Below, one piece after another: positions 16,100-25,034 of a stretch of DNA of 64,000 nucleotides. How positions within the stretch are numbered: position 1 is the stretch's first letter; every line of letters begins with the position of its first letter. A program made the translations under genes and the position numbers. Under the pieces are notes generated by a model. The model was not told the DNA's origin. It made no database searches and was given only the letters and a program-made list of their open reading frames with translations. This stretch comes from Hylemonella gracilis (GTDB lineage Bacteria; Pseudomonadota; Gammaproteobacteria; Burkholderiales; Burkholderiaceae_C): assembly GCF_004328645.1 (NCBI RefSeq), contig NZ_CP031395.1:1823501-1887500 (forward strand). The letters run 5' to 3'.

Positions 16100-16196
16100 G
16101 AACGCCGCGGAACCGGCTTTGCCGGGCCGCAGGCGTTGCCCCCTGCAAGTGGGGTGGCGGAGCGACACGCAGTGCGCGCAGCCTGGGGGTGTGCCA
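16100..16196. repeat. Intergenic GC-rich repeat element, copy A
   Basis: This copy abuts the pepN stop codon. It shares the exact 20-base block at 16109-16128 with copy B (48451-48470); the block itself folds through CCGGC-TTT-GCCGG. The end next to the gene reads TGGGGGTGTGCCATTAA, similar to the stop-proximal ends of the other copies. It fills the pepN-fbp gap. Confidence 0.7.
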
Positions 16197-18848
16197 TTAA
16201 TCCGCCAGGGCGCGGCTGACCACTTCGCGCACATCGTTGCTCAGGTCGGGCTTGGCGGCCACGCGGGCGATGGCCTCGCGCGCGGCGTGGCGGTAGGGCT
16301 CGGCCAGCTTCTTCCAGCGGTCCAGCGCGCGCGCCAGACGCGCGGCGACTTGCGGGTTGAGGGCGTCGAGCTCCAGCACGCGCTCGCTCCAGAACACATA
16401 ACCGGCCGCGTCGGCGCGGTGGAAGGCGCCGGGGTTGGCGCTGCAGTAGCTGAAGATCAGGCTGCGCGCGCGGTTGGGGTTCTTGAGCGTGAAGTCCGGG
16501 TGCTTCATCAATTGTTTGACGGCCGGCAGCACGTCGCCACCGCGGTCGGACGCGCCAGCTTGCAGGGCGAACCATTTGTCCAGTACCAGGGCCTCGTTCT
16601 TGAAGAGGGCGTGGAAGCGCTGCAGGGCGTCACGTGCCAGGGCGTGGCCGCTTTGCACCAGGGCGGCCAGGGCGTTGAAGCGGTCCGTCATATTGCCCGC
16701 GTCCTTGAAACGCTGGTAGGTCTTGCCGGGCCAGACCACGTCGCCGGTTTCCCGCGCGGCCAGGCAGAGCATGGCCAGCGCCAGGCCCGCCAGCGCACGC
16801 CGGCCGGACGAGAGGGCATCGGGGCGGTAGGCGCCCGTGTCGTGGTGCTGCTCGTAGGCCCAGGCCCAATCGTCTTGCAGCTCGCGCGCCAACTGGCTGC
16901 GCATGGCCTCGCGCACGGCGTGCACGCGTTGCGGGTCCACCACGTCCAGCTGCTCGGCGATGTAGGTCTCCGAGGGCAGGGTGAGGACGAGTTCCTTGAA
17001 GGCGGCGTCGAGCTGCGGGTGGCGCAGCACGGCGCGCATCGCGTCCAGATAGGCCGCGTCCAAGGGCTGCTCGGTGGCGCCGCTGTCGATGGTCGCCAGG
17101 GCGCGCTTGAGGGCCAGGCGCTGGCCGGCTTCCCAGCGGTTGAAGGGGTCGCTGTCGTGGGCGAGCAGCGTCAGCAGCTCGGCATCGCTGTAGTCGTAGC
17201 GCAGCACCACCGGCGCGCTGAAGCCGCGCAGCAGCGATGGCACGGGTTCGGACGCCACTCCCTCGAACACCACCTCGGTCTGCGCGTCGTTGAGCACCAC
17301 GGTGCGTGCGCTGCCGGGGATTTCACGGCCGTCGGCGTACAGCAGGCCCAGGGCCACGGGGATCACGAAGGGCAGCTTCTCGGTCTGGCCGGGCGTGGGC
17401 GGGCAACTTTGCGTGAGCGTCAGCGTGTAGCGCTGCGCCGCCGCGTCGTAGCGGCCGCGTGCCGCGACCTGGGGCGTGCCCGCCTGGCTGTACCAGCGCT
17501 TGAACTGAGGCAGCAGACGTGCCAGCTCAGAGCCGGGGTTGGCGTCGGCGATGGCTTGGGCGAAGTCGTCGCAGGTCACGGCCTGGCCGTCGTGGCGCTG
17601 GAAGTACAGGGCCATGCCCTTGGCGAAGCCTTCGCGTGACGTCAGCGTCTGCTGCATACGCACGACTTCCGAGCCCTTTTCGTACACCGTGACGGTGTAG
17701 AAATTGTTGATCTCGATGTAGCTGTCGGGCCGCACCGGATGGGCCATGGGGCCCGCGTCCTCGGGGAACTGGGCGGTGCGCAGCACGCGCACGTCCTCGA
17801 TGCGCTTGACCGCGCGGGCGCTGGCTTCGCCGGCCAGGTCCATGCTGAACTCCTGATCGCGGAAGACAGTCAGGCCTTCCTTGAGCGAGAGCTGGAACCA
17901 GTCGCGGCAGGTCACGCGGTTGCCGGTCCAGTTGTGGAAGTACTCGTGGCCGACCACGCTCTCGATGTTGGCGTAGTCGACGTCGGTGGCCGTGGCCTGG
18001 CTGGCCAGCACGAACTTGGTGTTGAAAACGTTGAGGCCCTTGTTCTCCATCGCGCCCATGTTGAAGTCGCTCGTCGCGACGATCATGAAGCGGTCCAGGT
18101 CCAGCGGCAGCTTGAAGCGCGCTTCATCCCAGGCGATGGAGGCCATCAGTGAGTTCATCGCGTGCTCGGTCTTGTCCAGATCACCGGGGCGCACATAAAC
18201 CTGCAGCAGGTGCTCGCGGCCGTTGCGCGCCTTGATGCGCTGCTCGCGCGCGACCAGCTGGCCAGCCACCAGGGCGAAGAGGTAGCAGGGTTTCTTGTGC
18301 GGATCGACCCACTTGGCGAAATGGCGGCCGGCTTCCAGCTCGCCCTGTTCGACCAGGTTGCCGTTGGACAGCAGCACCGGGTATTTTTTCTTGTCCGCGC
18401 GCAGGGTGACCGTGTAGCTGGCCATCACGTCTGGGCGGTCGAGGAAGTAGGTGATGCGGCGGAAGCCCTCGGCTTCGCACTGCGTGAAGAACGTGCCCTG
18501 GCTCACGTACAGGCCCATGAGCTTGCTGTTTTTCTCGGGCGCGCAGGTGGTGAAGATTTCGAGGTCGAAGGCGTCATTGCCGGTCGGCAGGTTCTCCAGC
18601 ACCAGCTGGTCGCCCTCGGTCTTGAAGCTTGTGCCCTGTCCGTTGACCAGCACGCGCGCCAGGTTGAGTTCCTCGCCATCGAGCTTCAGGGCCTGGGCCG
18701 CGACCTCGGGATTGCGGCGCAGCCGCATCTTGTTGAGCACGCGGGTCTTGGCCGGGTCCAGATCGAAAGTCAGCTCGACGCTGTCGATCCAGAAGGCGGG
18801 GGCCGCGTAGTCCTCGCGCCGGATGACGGTGGTTTGTCCTTCACGCAT
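16197..18848 (-). CDS. pepN: Aminopeptidase N (M1 zinc metallopeptidase)
   Basis: This 883-residue protein matches the length and layout of bacterial PepN, a cytoplasmic zinc aminopeptidase that removes N-terminal residues from peptides. The GAMEN substrate-binding motif is at residues 265-269, the HEXXH zinc motif (HEYFH) at 301-305, and the third ligand glutamate at 324. The C-terminal armadillo-like domain is present to the end (NPRVAARLARAL-type helices). The ATG at 18848 lies 4 bases downstream of the prfB stop, so prfB and pepN form one transcription unit. The stop codon is directly followed by repeat copy A. Confidence 0.97.
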   Translation of the reverse strand: MREGQTTVIRREDYAAPAFWIDSVELTFDLDPAKTRVLNKMRLRRNPEVAAQALKLDGEELNLARVLVNGQGTSFKTEGDQLVLENLPTGNDAFDLEIFTTCAPEKNSKLMGLYVSQGTFFTQCEAEGFRRITYFLDRPDVMASYTVTLRADKKKYPVLLSNGNLVEQGELEAGRHFAKWVDPHKKPCYLFALVAGQLVAREQRIKARNGREHLLQVYVRPGDLDKTEHAMNSLMASIAWDEARFKLPLDLDRFMIVATSDFNMGAMENKGLNVFNTKFVLASQATATDVDYANIESVVGHEYFHNWTGNRVTCRDWFQLSLKEGLTVFRDQEFSMDLAGEASARAVKRIEDVRVLRTAQFPEDAGPMAHPVRPDSYIEINNFYTVTVYEKGSEVVRMQQTLTSREGFAKGMALYFQRHDGQAVTCDDFAQAIADANPGSELARLLPQFKRWYSQAGTPQVAARGRYDAAAQRYTLTLTQSCPPTPGQTEKLPFVIPVALGLLYADGREIPGSARTVVLNDAQTEVVFEGVASEPVPSLLRGFSAPVVLRYDYSDAELLTLLAHDSDPFNRWEAGQRLALKRALATIDSGATEQPLDAAYLDAMRAVLRHPQLDAAFKELVLTLPSETYIAEQLDVVDPQRVHAVREAMRSQLARELQDDWAWAYEQHHDTGAYRPDALSSGRRALAGLALAMLCLAARETGDVVWPGKTYQRFKDAGNMTDRFNALAALVQSGHALARDALQRFHALFKNEALVLDKWFALQAGASDRGGDVLPAVKQLMKHPDFTLKNPNRARSLIFSYCSANPGAFHRADAAGYVFWSERVLELDALNPQVAARLARALDRWKKLAEPYRHAAREAIARVAAKPDLSNDVREVVSRALAD

Positions 18849-18852
18849 GATT

Positions 18853-19957
18853 TCAGACTCCCTGCTTCAATGAAGCTTCGATGAATGGGTCGAGATCACC
18901 GTCCAGAACCTTCTGGGTGGCCGAGGTCTCGTAGTTGGTGCGCAGATCCTTGATGCGGCTCTGGTCCAGCACGTAGCTGCGAATCTGGTGGCCCCAGCCC
19001 ACGTCGGTCTTGGTGTCCTCGAGCTTTTGCTGCTCTTCCATGCGCTTGCGCATCTCGTGGTCGTAGAGGCGGCTGCGCAGGCGCTTCCAGGCCACGTCGC
19101 GGTTGCTGTGCTGGCTGCGGCCGTCCTGGCACTGCACCACGATGCCGGTGGGGATGTGGGTCAGGCGCACGGCCGAGTCGGTCTTGTTGATGTGCTGGCC
19201 GCCCGCGCCGCTGGCGCGGAAGGTGTCGGTGCGCACGTCTGCGGGGTTGATGTCGATCTCGATGGTGTCGTCGATTTCCGGGTAGACGAAGATGGACGCG
19301 AAGCTGGTGTGGCGCCCGCCCGAGCTGTCGAACGGCGACTTGCGCACCAGGCGGTGCACACCGGTTTCGGTGCGCAGCAGACCGAAGGCGTAGTCGCCCT
19401 CGATCTTGATGGTGGCGCTCTTGATGCCGGCCGTGTCGCCCGGGGTTTCATCTTCCACCGTGGCCTTGAAGCCTTTGCGTTCGGCGTACTTGAGGTACTG
19501 GCGCAGCAGCATGCTGGCCCAGTCGCAGGCCTCGGTGCCGCCCGCGCCGGCCTGGATGTCCAGGAAAGCGGGCAGGGGGTCGGCCGGGTTGTTGAACATG
19601 CGGCGGAATTCGAGCTTTTCCACGATCTCCGCGAGCTTGGCCGCCTCGGCCTGGATGGTTCGCAGGCCGTCTTCGTCGCCGTCTTCCTTGCTCATCTCGT
19701 AGAGCTCGGCGTTGTCGGCCAGTTCGCTGGTCAGCCGGTTGAGCGTGACGACCACTTCATCCAGCGCTTTTTTCTCCCTGCCGAGTTCCTGCGCCTTCTT
19801 GGGGTCGTTCCAGACCGTGGGGTCTTCCAGCGAGGCGTTGACCGTCCTCAGCCGTTCCGCCTTGGCATCGTAGTCAAAGATACCCCCGAAGTTCGACCGT
19901 GCGCTGGCTGAGGTCGGCCAGTTGAGCGCCGATGGCGTTGATCTGTTCTGCGTCCAT
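18853..19957 (-). CDS. prfB: Peptide chain release factor 2, programmed +1 frameshift
   Basis: RF2 releases nascent proteins at UGA and UAA stops. The gene is read in two frames: 26 sense codons plus the slip codon from the ATG at 19957 ([20 protein letters not shown]...) reach an in-frame TGA at 19876-19874, and skipping base 19876 continues as DYDAKAERL into the 340-residue main frame ending at 18853. The total is 367 residues, the normal family length. The GGQ motif for peptidyl-tRNA hydrolysis is in [17 protein letters not shown] domain break such as this is the conserved autoregulatory feature of RF2: low RF2 favours frameshifting. Join as 19957-19877 plus 19875-18853. It is cotranscribed with pepN. 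Confidence 0.97.
19873..19891 (-). promoter_or_regulatory. prfB +1 recoding site
   Basis: On the minus strand the site reads CTTCGGGGGTATCTTTGAC: a G-rich Shine-Dalgarno-like stretch, the slip codon CTT and the in-frame TGA followed by C. The spacing matches the classical RF2 signal. The only notable difference from the E. coli form is CGGGGG in place of AGGGGG. Confidence 0.93.
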
Positions 19958-20080
19958 GGTGGGGAGTCCTGTCTGTGTTCTGAGCGGAGCGGGCTGCCGG
20001 CGGCAGCGTTCCAAATCCGGAATCCCGCATTTTAGTTTCCAGGGCGGTCGGGTCCGACGCCCGGGTTGACCAGAGACGTT

Positions 20081-20602
20081 TCAGAAGCTGCGGTCGAAAC
20101 CCAGGGCAAAGCCGGCAGTGCCCAGAACCATGAGCTGCACGCTGTTCCGTGAAGTCATCTGGTAACCCAGGGCGGGGACGATGCCTGGGGAATAGCCATT
20201 CCAGTTCAGGGGCACTTTGTCGGCGTATTCGCCCGTGTAGCCGTAGATGATGCCGGCCGTGATCTTGGCCGACAGTCGGGGGGTGTCCAGAAAATCCCGC
20301 TGCTGATAGCCCGCGTAGGCATAGGCCGAAGGCTGTCCGAAAGAGTTGCGGAACATGGCCAGGCCAAGCAATTGCTTGGGGTCTTGCTGTTTTTCCACTG
20401 AGACGATGAAGACTTGCTGGTGCTCAGGGTTCCTGTGCCAGTGATGCACATAGGGCACCGCGGTGAGCGTCCAGGGGAATTCGGGCAGCTCGTCCGTTGA
20501 CTGAGAAGGTGGGGCGTCTTGCGTGGGCAGGTCCCGCGCCTGACCCTGGAATGTGATGAGGGTCAGCGAGACAACGACGAGACTGCGAAGGAAGGCGTGC
20601 AT
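20081..20602 (-). CDS. Predicted secreted beta-barrel-like outer membrane protein, unknown function
   Basis: This 173-residue protein starts with a signal peptide (MHAFLRSLVVVSLTLITFQGQA) and ends in FDRSF, with the terminal phenylalanine typical of outer-membrane beta-barrels. The mature part alternates short hydrophobic and polar stretches (KITAGIIYGYTGEYADKVPLNWNGYSPGIVPALGYQ). Similar proteins in related bacteria are, I recall, labelled as sn-glycerol-3-phosphate transporter, which the sequence gives no reason to believe. The ATG at 20602 was chosen because it starts a good signal peptide; the open frame continues upstream into the next gene. It lies between the alpha/beta hydrolase and prfB, all in one direction. 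Its function is unknown. Confidence 0.75.
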   Translation of the reverse strand: MHAFLRSLVVVSLTLITFQGQARDLPTQDAPPSQSTDELPEFPWTLTAVPYVHHWHRNPEHQQVFIVSVEKQQDPKQLLGLAMFRNSFGQPSAYAYAGYQQRDFLDTPRLSAKITAGIIYGYTGEYADKVPLNWNGYSPGIVPALGYQMTSRNSVQLMVLGTAGFALGFDRSF

Positions 20603-20652
20603 GCGGGGATGGAGATCGACGAGGGGCCTGTGAGGCAGGCGGGGCGATATTT

Positions 20653-21681
20653 TCAGGGCAACGCGATTTCCGTGCATAGAAAATGATCGATCAAGCCCGC
20701 CAGCTTCTCGGGTTGGTCGTGGTGCAGCATGTGCGCGGCGTCCTGGATGACTTCTCGGCGCAGGTCTGGCACGGCCTGCAGGCGCTGGTGGAACTCGGCG
20801 AGGGTGTAGCGGCCCTGCCACCACTGTTCCATCTGCGTGTCGGCGGCCTCGACGACGAGCACGGGGGCGGTGATGGCGGCATAGGCCGCCCGGACTTCGT
20901 CCACGCGGTAGAGCTGGGCGTTGACGATCTTGTGGGCGGCGTCACCCAGGATGACCCATTCACCCCGGGCGTTCGGCCGGGCCCATTGCCGCGCGAGCCA
21001 TTGCGCCTTGTCTTCGGGCAGGCGCGGGTTGGTTTTCATCAGGCGACGGGCCACGCCATCGGCATCGGCATAGGTCTTGAGCGCCATTTCACCGCGATGG
21101 AACTGCTTGAGCTCATCCATCCAGGTGGCGTGGCGCGTGGGGGCCTGTTCGGGCTGGGTAGCCGGCAGGCCAAAACCTTCGAGGTTGATCAGGCGGCGGA
21201 TGCGCTGGGGCCGCGCACCCGCGTACAGCATGACCACGTTGCCGCCCATGCTGTGTCCTAGCAGGTCCACGGGCTGGCCGGGTGCGATCTGGTCCAGCAG
21301 GAAATCCAGGTCGGCCAGGTAGTCGGGAAACCAATAGTGATCCACATGGTTGCCCCCCACACTCGGCACTGGCGTGTCCTCGCTGCCCCGCGAGGGGGCG
21401 TCGCCTCGCTTGGGGCGGCCCGGCGCTGCGGTGGGGGCTTTCCCGGTCAGGCCGAAGCCGCGCCAGTCCGCCGCGATGATGGGGCGGCCTTGCACGAAGG
21501 CGTCGCTGAAGGCATCCACGACGAACTGGAACGAGGCGGCCACGTCCATCCAGCCGTGCATCAGCACCAGCGGCGGTTGGGCGGCGGCCTGCGCTGCCTC
21601 TGGACCCCAGCGCAACACGTGGTAGTGCAAGTTGCGCACGGGGACATGGCTGCTGCGGGGGATGCGACGAGGCTGGTACAT
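20653..21681 (-). CDS. Alpha/beta-fold hydrolase with an in-frame repeat insertion
   Basis: This 342-residue protein has the alpha/beta hydrolase layout: LVLMHGWMDVAASF (oxyanion region), nucleophile elbow GHSMGG, and the catalytic histidine near the end in DAAHMLHHDQPEKL. Between GFGLTGK and VDHYWFPDYLADLDFLL, two blocks that normally sit almost next to each other, there is an extra 31-residue Pro/Gly/Arg-rich segment (21346-21438) encoded by repeat DNA. The frame stays open, so the product may still fold with a surface loop. Nothing indicates the substrate. It diverges from the aldo/keto reductase at 21799. Confidence 0.88.
   Translation of the reverse strand: MYQPRRIPRSSHVPVRNLHYHVLRWGPEAAQAAAQPPLVLMHGWMDVAASFQFVVDAFSDAFVQGRPIIAADWRGFGLTGKAPTAAPGRPKRGDAPSRGSEDTPVPSVGGNHVDHYWFPDYLADLDFLLDQIAPGQPVDLLGHSMGGNVVMLYAGARPQRIRRLINLEGFGLPATQPEQAPTRHATWMDELKQFHRGEMALKTYADADGVARRLMKTNPRLPEDKAQWLARQWARPNARGEWVILGDAAHKIVNAQLYRVDEVRAAYAAITAPVLVVEAADTQMEQWWQGRYTLAEFHQRLQAVPDLRREVIQDAAHMLHHDQPEKLAGLIDHFLCTEIALP
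21346..21438. repeat. 93-bp repeat-like insertion within the hydrolase gene
   Basis: The segment is exactly 31 codons long and carries GGGGCGGCCCGGCG-type and GCGAGGGGGCG-type blocks. These resemble intergenic repeats of Comamonadaceae as I remember them. It interrupts a conserved region of the protein without breaking the frame. Confidence 0.55.
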
Positions 21682-21798
21682 GGCGTGATCATACGAAGCC
21701 CGCGCGACGGGAGCCGTCCTGGGCGGGACGCCTGCGTGCCCCGGCGACTCGCCTTAAACTCGCCGGGCACTCCTTCGAACCCGAGAAAGAAAGACATC

Positions 21799-22887
21799 AT
21801 GAACCCTGCGATGAACCTCGTCCGGCTTGGCACCAGCGACCTGCGCGTCACGCCCATCTGCCTGGGCACGATGACCTTTGGCGAGCAGGTGAGCGAGGCG
21901 GACGCGCACGCCATCCTCGACCGTTCCCTGGACCGCGGCGTGAACTTCCTCGACACCGCCGAGATGTACTCGGTGCCCGCGCGGGCCGAGACCTTCAACG
22001 CCACCGAGAAGATCATTGGTAACTGGCTGGCCAAGCGGCCTGACGCTCGCAAGAAGATGGTGCTGGCGACCAAGGTGGCCGGGCCCGCGCGCGGCATGCC
22101 CTGGGTGCGCAATGGCTCCACGAACCTGAGCCCCGAGGACATCGTCGCGGCCTGCGAGGGCAGCCTCAAGCGCATGAAGACGGACGTGATCGATCTCTAC
22201 CAGATCCACTGGCCGGTGCGCCACGTGCCGGCTTTCGGCGCCATGTATTTCGACGTGGAGAAATCCAAGAAGGAAGACGCCAGCCTCACACCCATCCTCG
22301 CGCAACTGGAGGCGATGGACAAACTGGTGAAGGCCGGCAAGGTGCGCGCCATCGGTCTTTCCAACGAAACGCCCTACGGCGTGCACGAGTTCGTCCACCT
22401 GGCCGAGCAGCATGGCCTGCCGCGCGTGGCCACGGTGCAGAACCCCTATTGCCTGAGCAACCGCACGGTGGAAAACGGGCTGGACGAAACGCTGCACCGG
22501 CTGAACGTGGGTCTGCTGGCCTATTCGCCGCTGGGCTTCGGCGCGCTGACGGGCAAGTACGACACGAGTGGTTTCACCGGCCCGGGCGCACCCGAAGAGG
22601 CGCGCCTAACCAAGTTCGAATCGTCTCGCAAGCAGCGCTGGGGCCGTTCTGAGTCGCTCGAGGCCGCGCGCCGCTACAACGCACTGGCTCGCGTGCACGG
22701 CCTGACGCCGACGCGCCTGGCCCTGGCTTTCTGCTACACCAAGTGGCAAGTGGCGAGCACCATCATCGGCGTGACCTCGGTGGCGCAGCTGGACGAGGAC
22801 CTGGACGCCTGGGGCACGACGCTGTCGCCCGAGGTGTTGCAGGCGATCGACCAGATTCGCAAGGAGATCCGCGACCCGGCGGTCTGA
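21799..22887 (+). CDS. Aldo/keto reductase, Tas-like
   Basis: This 362-residue NADP(H)-dependent aldo/keto reductase has the catalytic tetrad in view: aspartate and tyrosine in FLDTAEMYSVP, lysine in LATKVAGP, histidine in YQIHWP. Length and motifs resemble E. coli Tas (346 residues) more than short AKRs. The C-terminal cofactor region (CYTKWQVASTIIGVTSVAQLDEDL) is complete. The ATG at 21799 was used; a second in-frame ATG four codons later is also possible. It is followed by ybaK after 15 bases in the same direction. The physiological substrate is unknown. Confidence 0.92.
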   Translation: MNPAMNLVRLGTSDLRVTPICLGTMTFGEQVSEADAHAILDRSLDRGVNFLDTAEMYSVPARAETFNATEKIIGNWLAKRPDARKKMVLATKVAGPARGMPWVRNGSTNLSPEDIVAACEGSLKRMKTDVIDLYQIHWPVRHVPAFGAMYFDVEKSKKEDASLTPILAQLEAMDKLVKAGKVRAIGLSNETPYGVHEFVHLAEQHGLPRVATVQNPYCLSNRTVENGLDETLHRLNVGLLAYSPLGFGALTGKYDTSGFTGPGAPEEARLTKFESSRKQRWGRSESLEAARRYNALARVHGLTPTRLALAFCYTKWQVASTIIGVTSVAQLDEDLDAWGTTLSPEVLQAIDQIRKEIRDPAV

Positions 22888-22902
22888 TCGGACGTTTCTT
22901 TC

Positions 22903-23394
22903 ATGGCGAAGAAGGAGCATGTTTCAGAGACCCCTGCGACCGCCTTGCTCAAGGCGCGCGGGGTCGTGTTCACCGAGCACACCTACGACTACGTGGAGCA
23001 CGGCGGCACGGCGGAGTCGTCGCGCCAGCTCGGCTTTCCGGAGCATGAGGTGGTGAAGACGTTGGTCATGCAGGACCAGGAGGCCAAACCCCTGATCGTG
23101 CTCATGCATGGGGACCGCAAGGTGTCCACCAAGAACCTGGCACGGCAGATCGGCGCGAAGTCGGTCGAGCCCTGCAAGCCCGAGGTGGCGAACCGGCACA
23201 GCGGTTACCTGGTGGGCGGTACCTCGCCCTTCGGGACGAAGCGCGAGATGCCGGTCTACATCGAGGAAAGCATCCTGGCTTTGCCGAAGATCGCGATCAA
23301 CGGCGGGCGGCGCGGGTATCTGCTGGGGATTGTGCCGTCAGTGTGCGTGGAATTGCTGGATGCCAAGGTGGTGAATTGCGCGCTTGAGGGTTGA
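22903..23394 (+). CDS. ybaK: Cys-tRNA(Pro)/Cys-tRNA(Cys) deacylase
   Basis: This 163-residue protein is a YbaK/EbsC-family trans-editing deacylase, which hydrolyses Cys-tRNA(Pro) formed by prolyl-tRNA synthetase. Marks are TPATALLKARGVVFTEHTYDY at the start, the lysine-bearing EVVKTLVMQ, KVSTKNLARQIGAKSVEPC and the conserved GYLVGGTSPFGTKREMPVY block. Length matches the family. It follows the aldo/keto reductase closely and ends before a large stem-loop. Confidence 0.94.
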   Translation: MAKKEHVSETPATALLKARGVVFTEHTYDYVEHGGTAESSRQLGFPEHEVVKTLVMQDQEAKPLIVLMHGDRKVSTKNLARQIGAKSVEPCKPEVANRHSGYLVGGTSPFGTKREMPVYIEESILALPKIAINGGRRGYLLGIVPSVCVELLDAKVVNCALEG

Positions 23395-23454
23395 AGCACC
23401 GTTCGCGTGCTTGTTTGGCTGGCGTGCGCGGGAACCGTGCGCTGCGGCCTGGGC

Positions 23455-23503
23455 GCTCATGCGGTGACGGTCGGCTTGAAAAGCCGACCACCCCCGTATG
23501 AGC
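23455..23503. terminator. Two-tier stem-loop between convergent genes
   Basis: An inner perfect 9-bp stem GGTCGGCTT / AAGCCGACC with loop GAA (23469-23489) sits inside an outer 10-bp stem GCTCATGCGG / CCGTATGAGC with one mismatch. It lies between ybaK and the convergent aldehyde dehydrogenase. There is no T run; a bidirectional 3' end is likely. Confidence 0.55.
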
Positions 23504-23542
23504 TCCCCGCTCCAAGCCACGGCTTGTGCGTTCACCGCAAAA

Positions 23543-24988
23543 CTACCGGAGCAAAAATGTCAGCAGTCGATCCACCAGCTTCCCATACGGCGGAACCAAC
23601 AAAGCCGCGGTGGAGAACCGCGATTGCGTGAACACCGGACGCAGCTTGGAGAAAGTGAGGAAGCCCTCGAACCCGTGGTAGTGCCCCATGCCCGAAGCGC
23701 CGACCCCGCCGAAGGGCAGCTCGTCCTGGGCGACGTGGAACAGGGCATCGTTGATGGACACGCCGCCGGACATGATGCGTGTCAGCAGTTTCTCCTGCAG
23801 CGCACGGTCGTTTGTGAAGGGGTAGAGCGCCAGCGGGCGCGGGCTGGCGTTGATGCGCTGGATGACCTCGGTCTCCAGATCGTCGTAGGCGATGACGGGC
23901 AGGATGGGCCCGAAAATCTCACGTTGCATCAGCTCACAATCCATCAATACGCCACCCTGCCGGTCGGCGTGGGGCGCATCCAGCAACAGGTGCGGCGCGA
24001 TCCGCCGCTTGGCATCGTCGAAGGCCGGGCCGGGAATCAGCGGGACCAATTGCGCGCCACGCGCCTGCGCGTCGTCCATCGCGTTCTTCAGGCGCGCGTA
24101 GGCCTTGGCGTCGATGATGCTGGTGTAGTCCGGCGTGTCCAGCCTGGGGTAACGTTGCATGACGATCTCGCGCGCCAATCGCACGAATTCCTCCACCCGG
24201 GCGCGTGGCAGGTAGGCGTGGTCGACTGTGGTGCAGATCTGGCCCGCGTTCAGGTACTTCACGTAAAGCAGACGTTCGGCTGCCGTGCGCAGCGGGAAGT
24301 CGTCCAGCACGATGGCAGGCGACTTGCCACCCAGCTCCAGCGTGACCGGGCAGAGGTTGGCCGCGGCGGCGGCCATCACGGCCTTGCCGGTCTGGCCCGA
24401 GCCGGTGAAAAGCAGGTGGTCGAAGGGCAGCCTGGAGAAATCAATGCCGACGCCGCCGGTCTCGTCGAAGACCTGCAGCTTGTCCGCTGCAAAGTAACGC
24501 GGTAGCTCGCGCATCATCAGCGCGGCCAGGTGGCGCGAGTTTTCGCTCATCTTGACCATGGCGCGGTTGCCGGCCGCGAAGATGGCCGACAGTGGGACCA
24601 GGCTCAGGTTGAGCGGAAAGTTCCAAGGCACGATCACACCCACCACACCCAGGGGCTGGGGAATCACGCGGTTGCCAGCCAGGCCGAAGGCCAGGCGGTC
24701 GATGCCGCGCTGCTGCGGGCGCATCCAGCGCTTGAGGTGCGTGCACGCGTGGCGGATGGCCTGCAGCGTGGGCAGCACTTCCGTCACCAGCGTCTCATGG
24801 CGCGAGCGGTGGCCGTAGTCGGCGCTGATGGCCGCGCAGATCGCCTCCTGCTGTTCGCGCACGAAGCGCTCCAGTTGTTTCAGGTCGGCCAGGCGCTGGG
24901 CGCGATTCGGAATCGGGCTGGCGAGGTAGGCGTCGCGCTGGGCCCGCAGCGCGGCCAGCAGCAGATCGGGGGTGGCAGTGACGGTCAT
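23543..24988 (-). CDS. Coniferyl-aldehyde dehydrogenase (CalB-like)
   Basis: This 481-residue NAD-dependent aldehyde dehydrogenase is of the class 3/coniferyl type, which oxidises aromatic or medium-chain aldehydes. Visible are GVVGVIVPWNFPLNLSL, the glutamate motif LELGGKSPAIV, the catalytic cysteine in NAGQICTTVDHAYL and the C-terminal PFGGVGASGMGHYHGFEGFLTFS. The last motif and the length are typical of the coniferyl-aldehyde subgroup. It is followed upstream by a YitT-like membrane protein gene in the same direction. The exact aldehyde is inferred from the subgroup only. Confidence 0.88.
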   Translation of the reverse strand: MTVTATPDLLLAALRAQRDAYLASPIPNRAQRLADLKQLERFVREQQEAICAAISADYGHRSRHETLVTEVLPTLQAIRHACTHLKRWMRPQQRGIDRLAFGLAGNRVIPQPLGVVGVIVPWNFPLNLSLVPLSAIFAAGNRAMVKMSENSRHLAALMMRELPRYFAADKLQVFDETGGVGIDFSRLPFDHLLFTGSGQTGKAVMAAAAANLCPVTLELGGKSPAIVLDDFPLRTAAERLLYVKYLNAGQICTTVDHAYLPRARVEEFVRLAREIVMQRYPRLDTPDYTSIIDAKAYARLKNAMDDAQARGAQLVPLIPGPAFDDAKRRIAPHLLLDAPHADRQGGVLMDCELMQREIFGPILPVIAYDDLETEVIQRINASPRPLALYPFTNDRALQEKLLTRIMSGGVSINDALFHVAQDELPFGGVGASGMGHYHGFEGFLTFSKLRPVFTQSRFSTAALLVPPYGKLVDRLLTFLLR

Positions 24989-25034
24989 GAGCGGGCTCCG
25001 GTTGCCGGGCCAGGGCGTGCTGGTTCGACCTGGT

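Noticed and set aside
19755..19957. prfB as a broken gene
   Set aside because: The in-frame TGA lies in the classic RF2 recoding context and the total length is normal, so it is programmed frameshifting and not a lesion.
20081..20602. sn-glycerol-3-phosphate transporter
   Set aside because: I recall this label on similar proteins, but the sequence is a short secreted beta-rich protein without membrane helices of a transporter.
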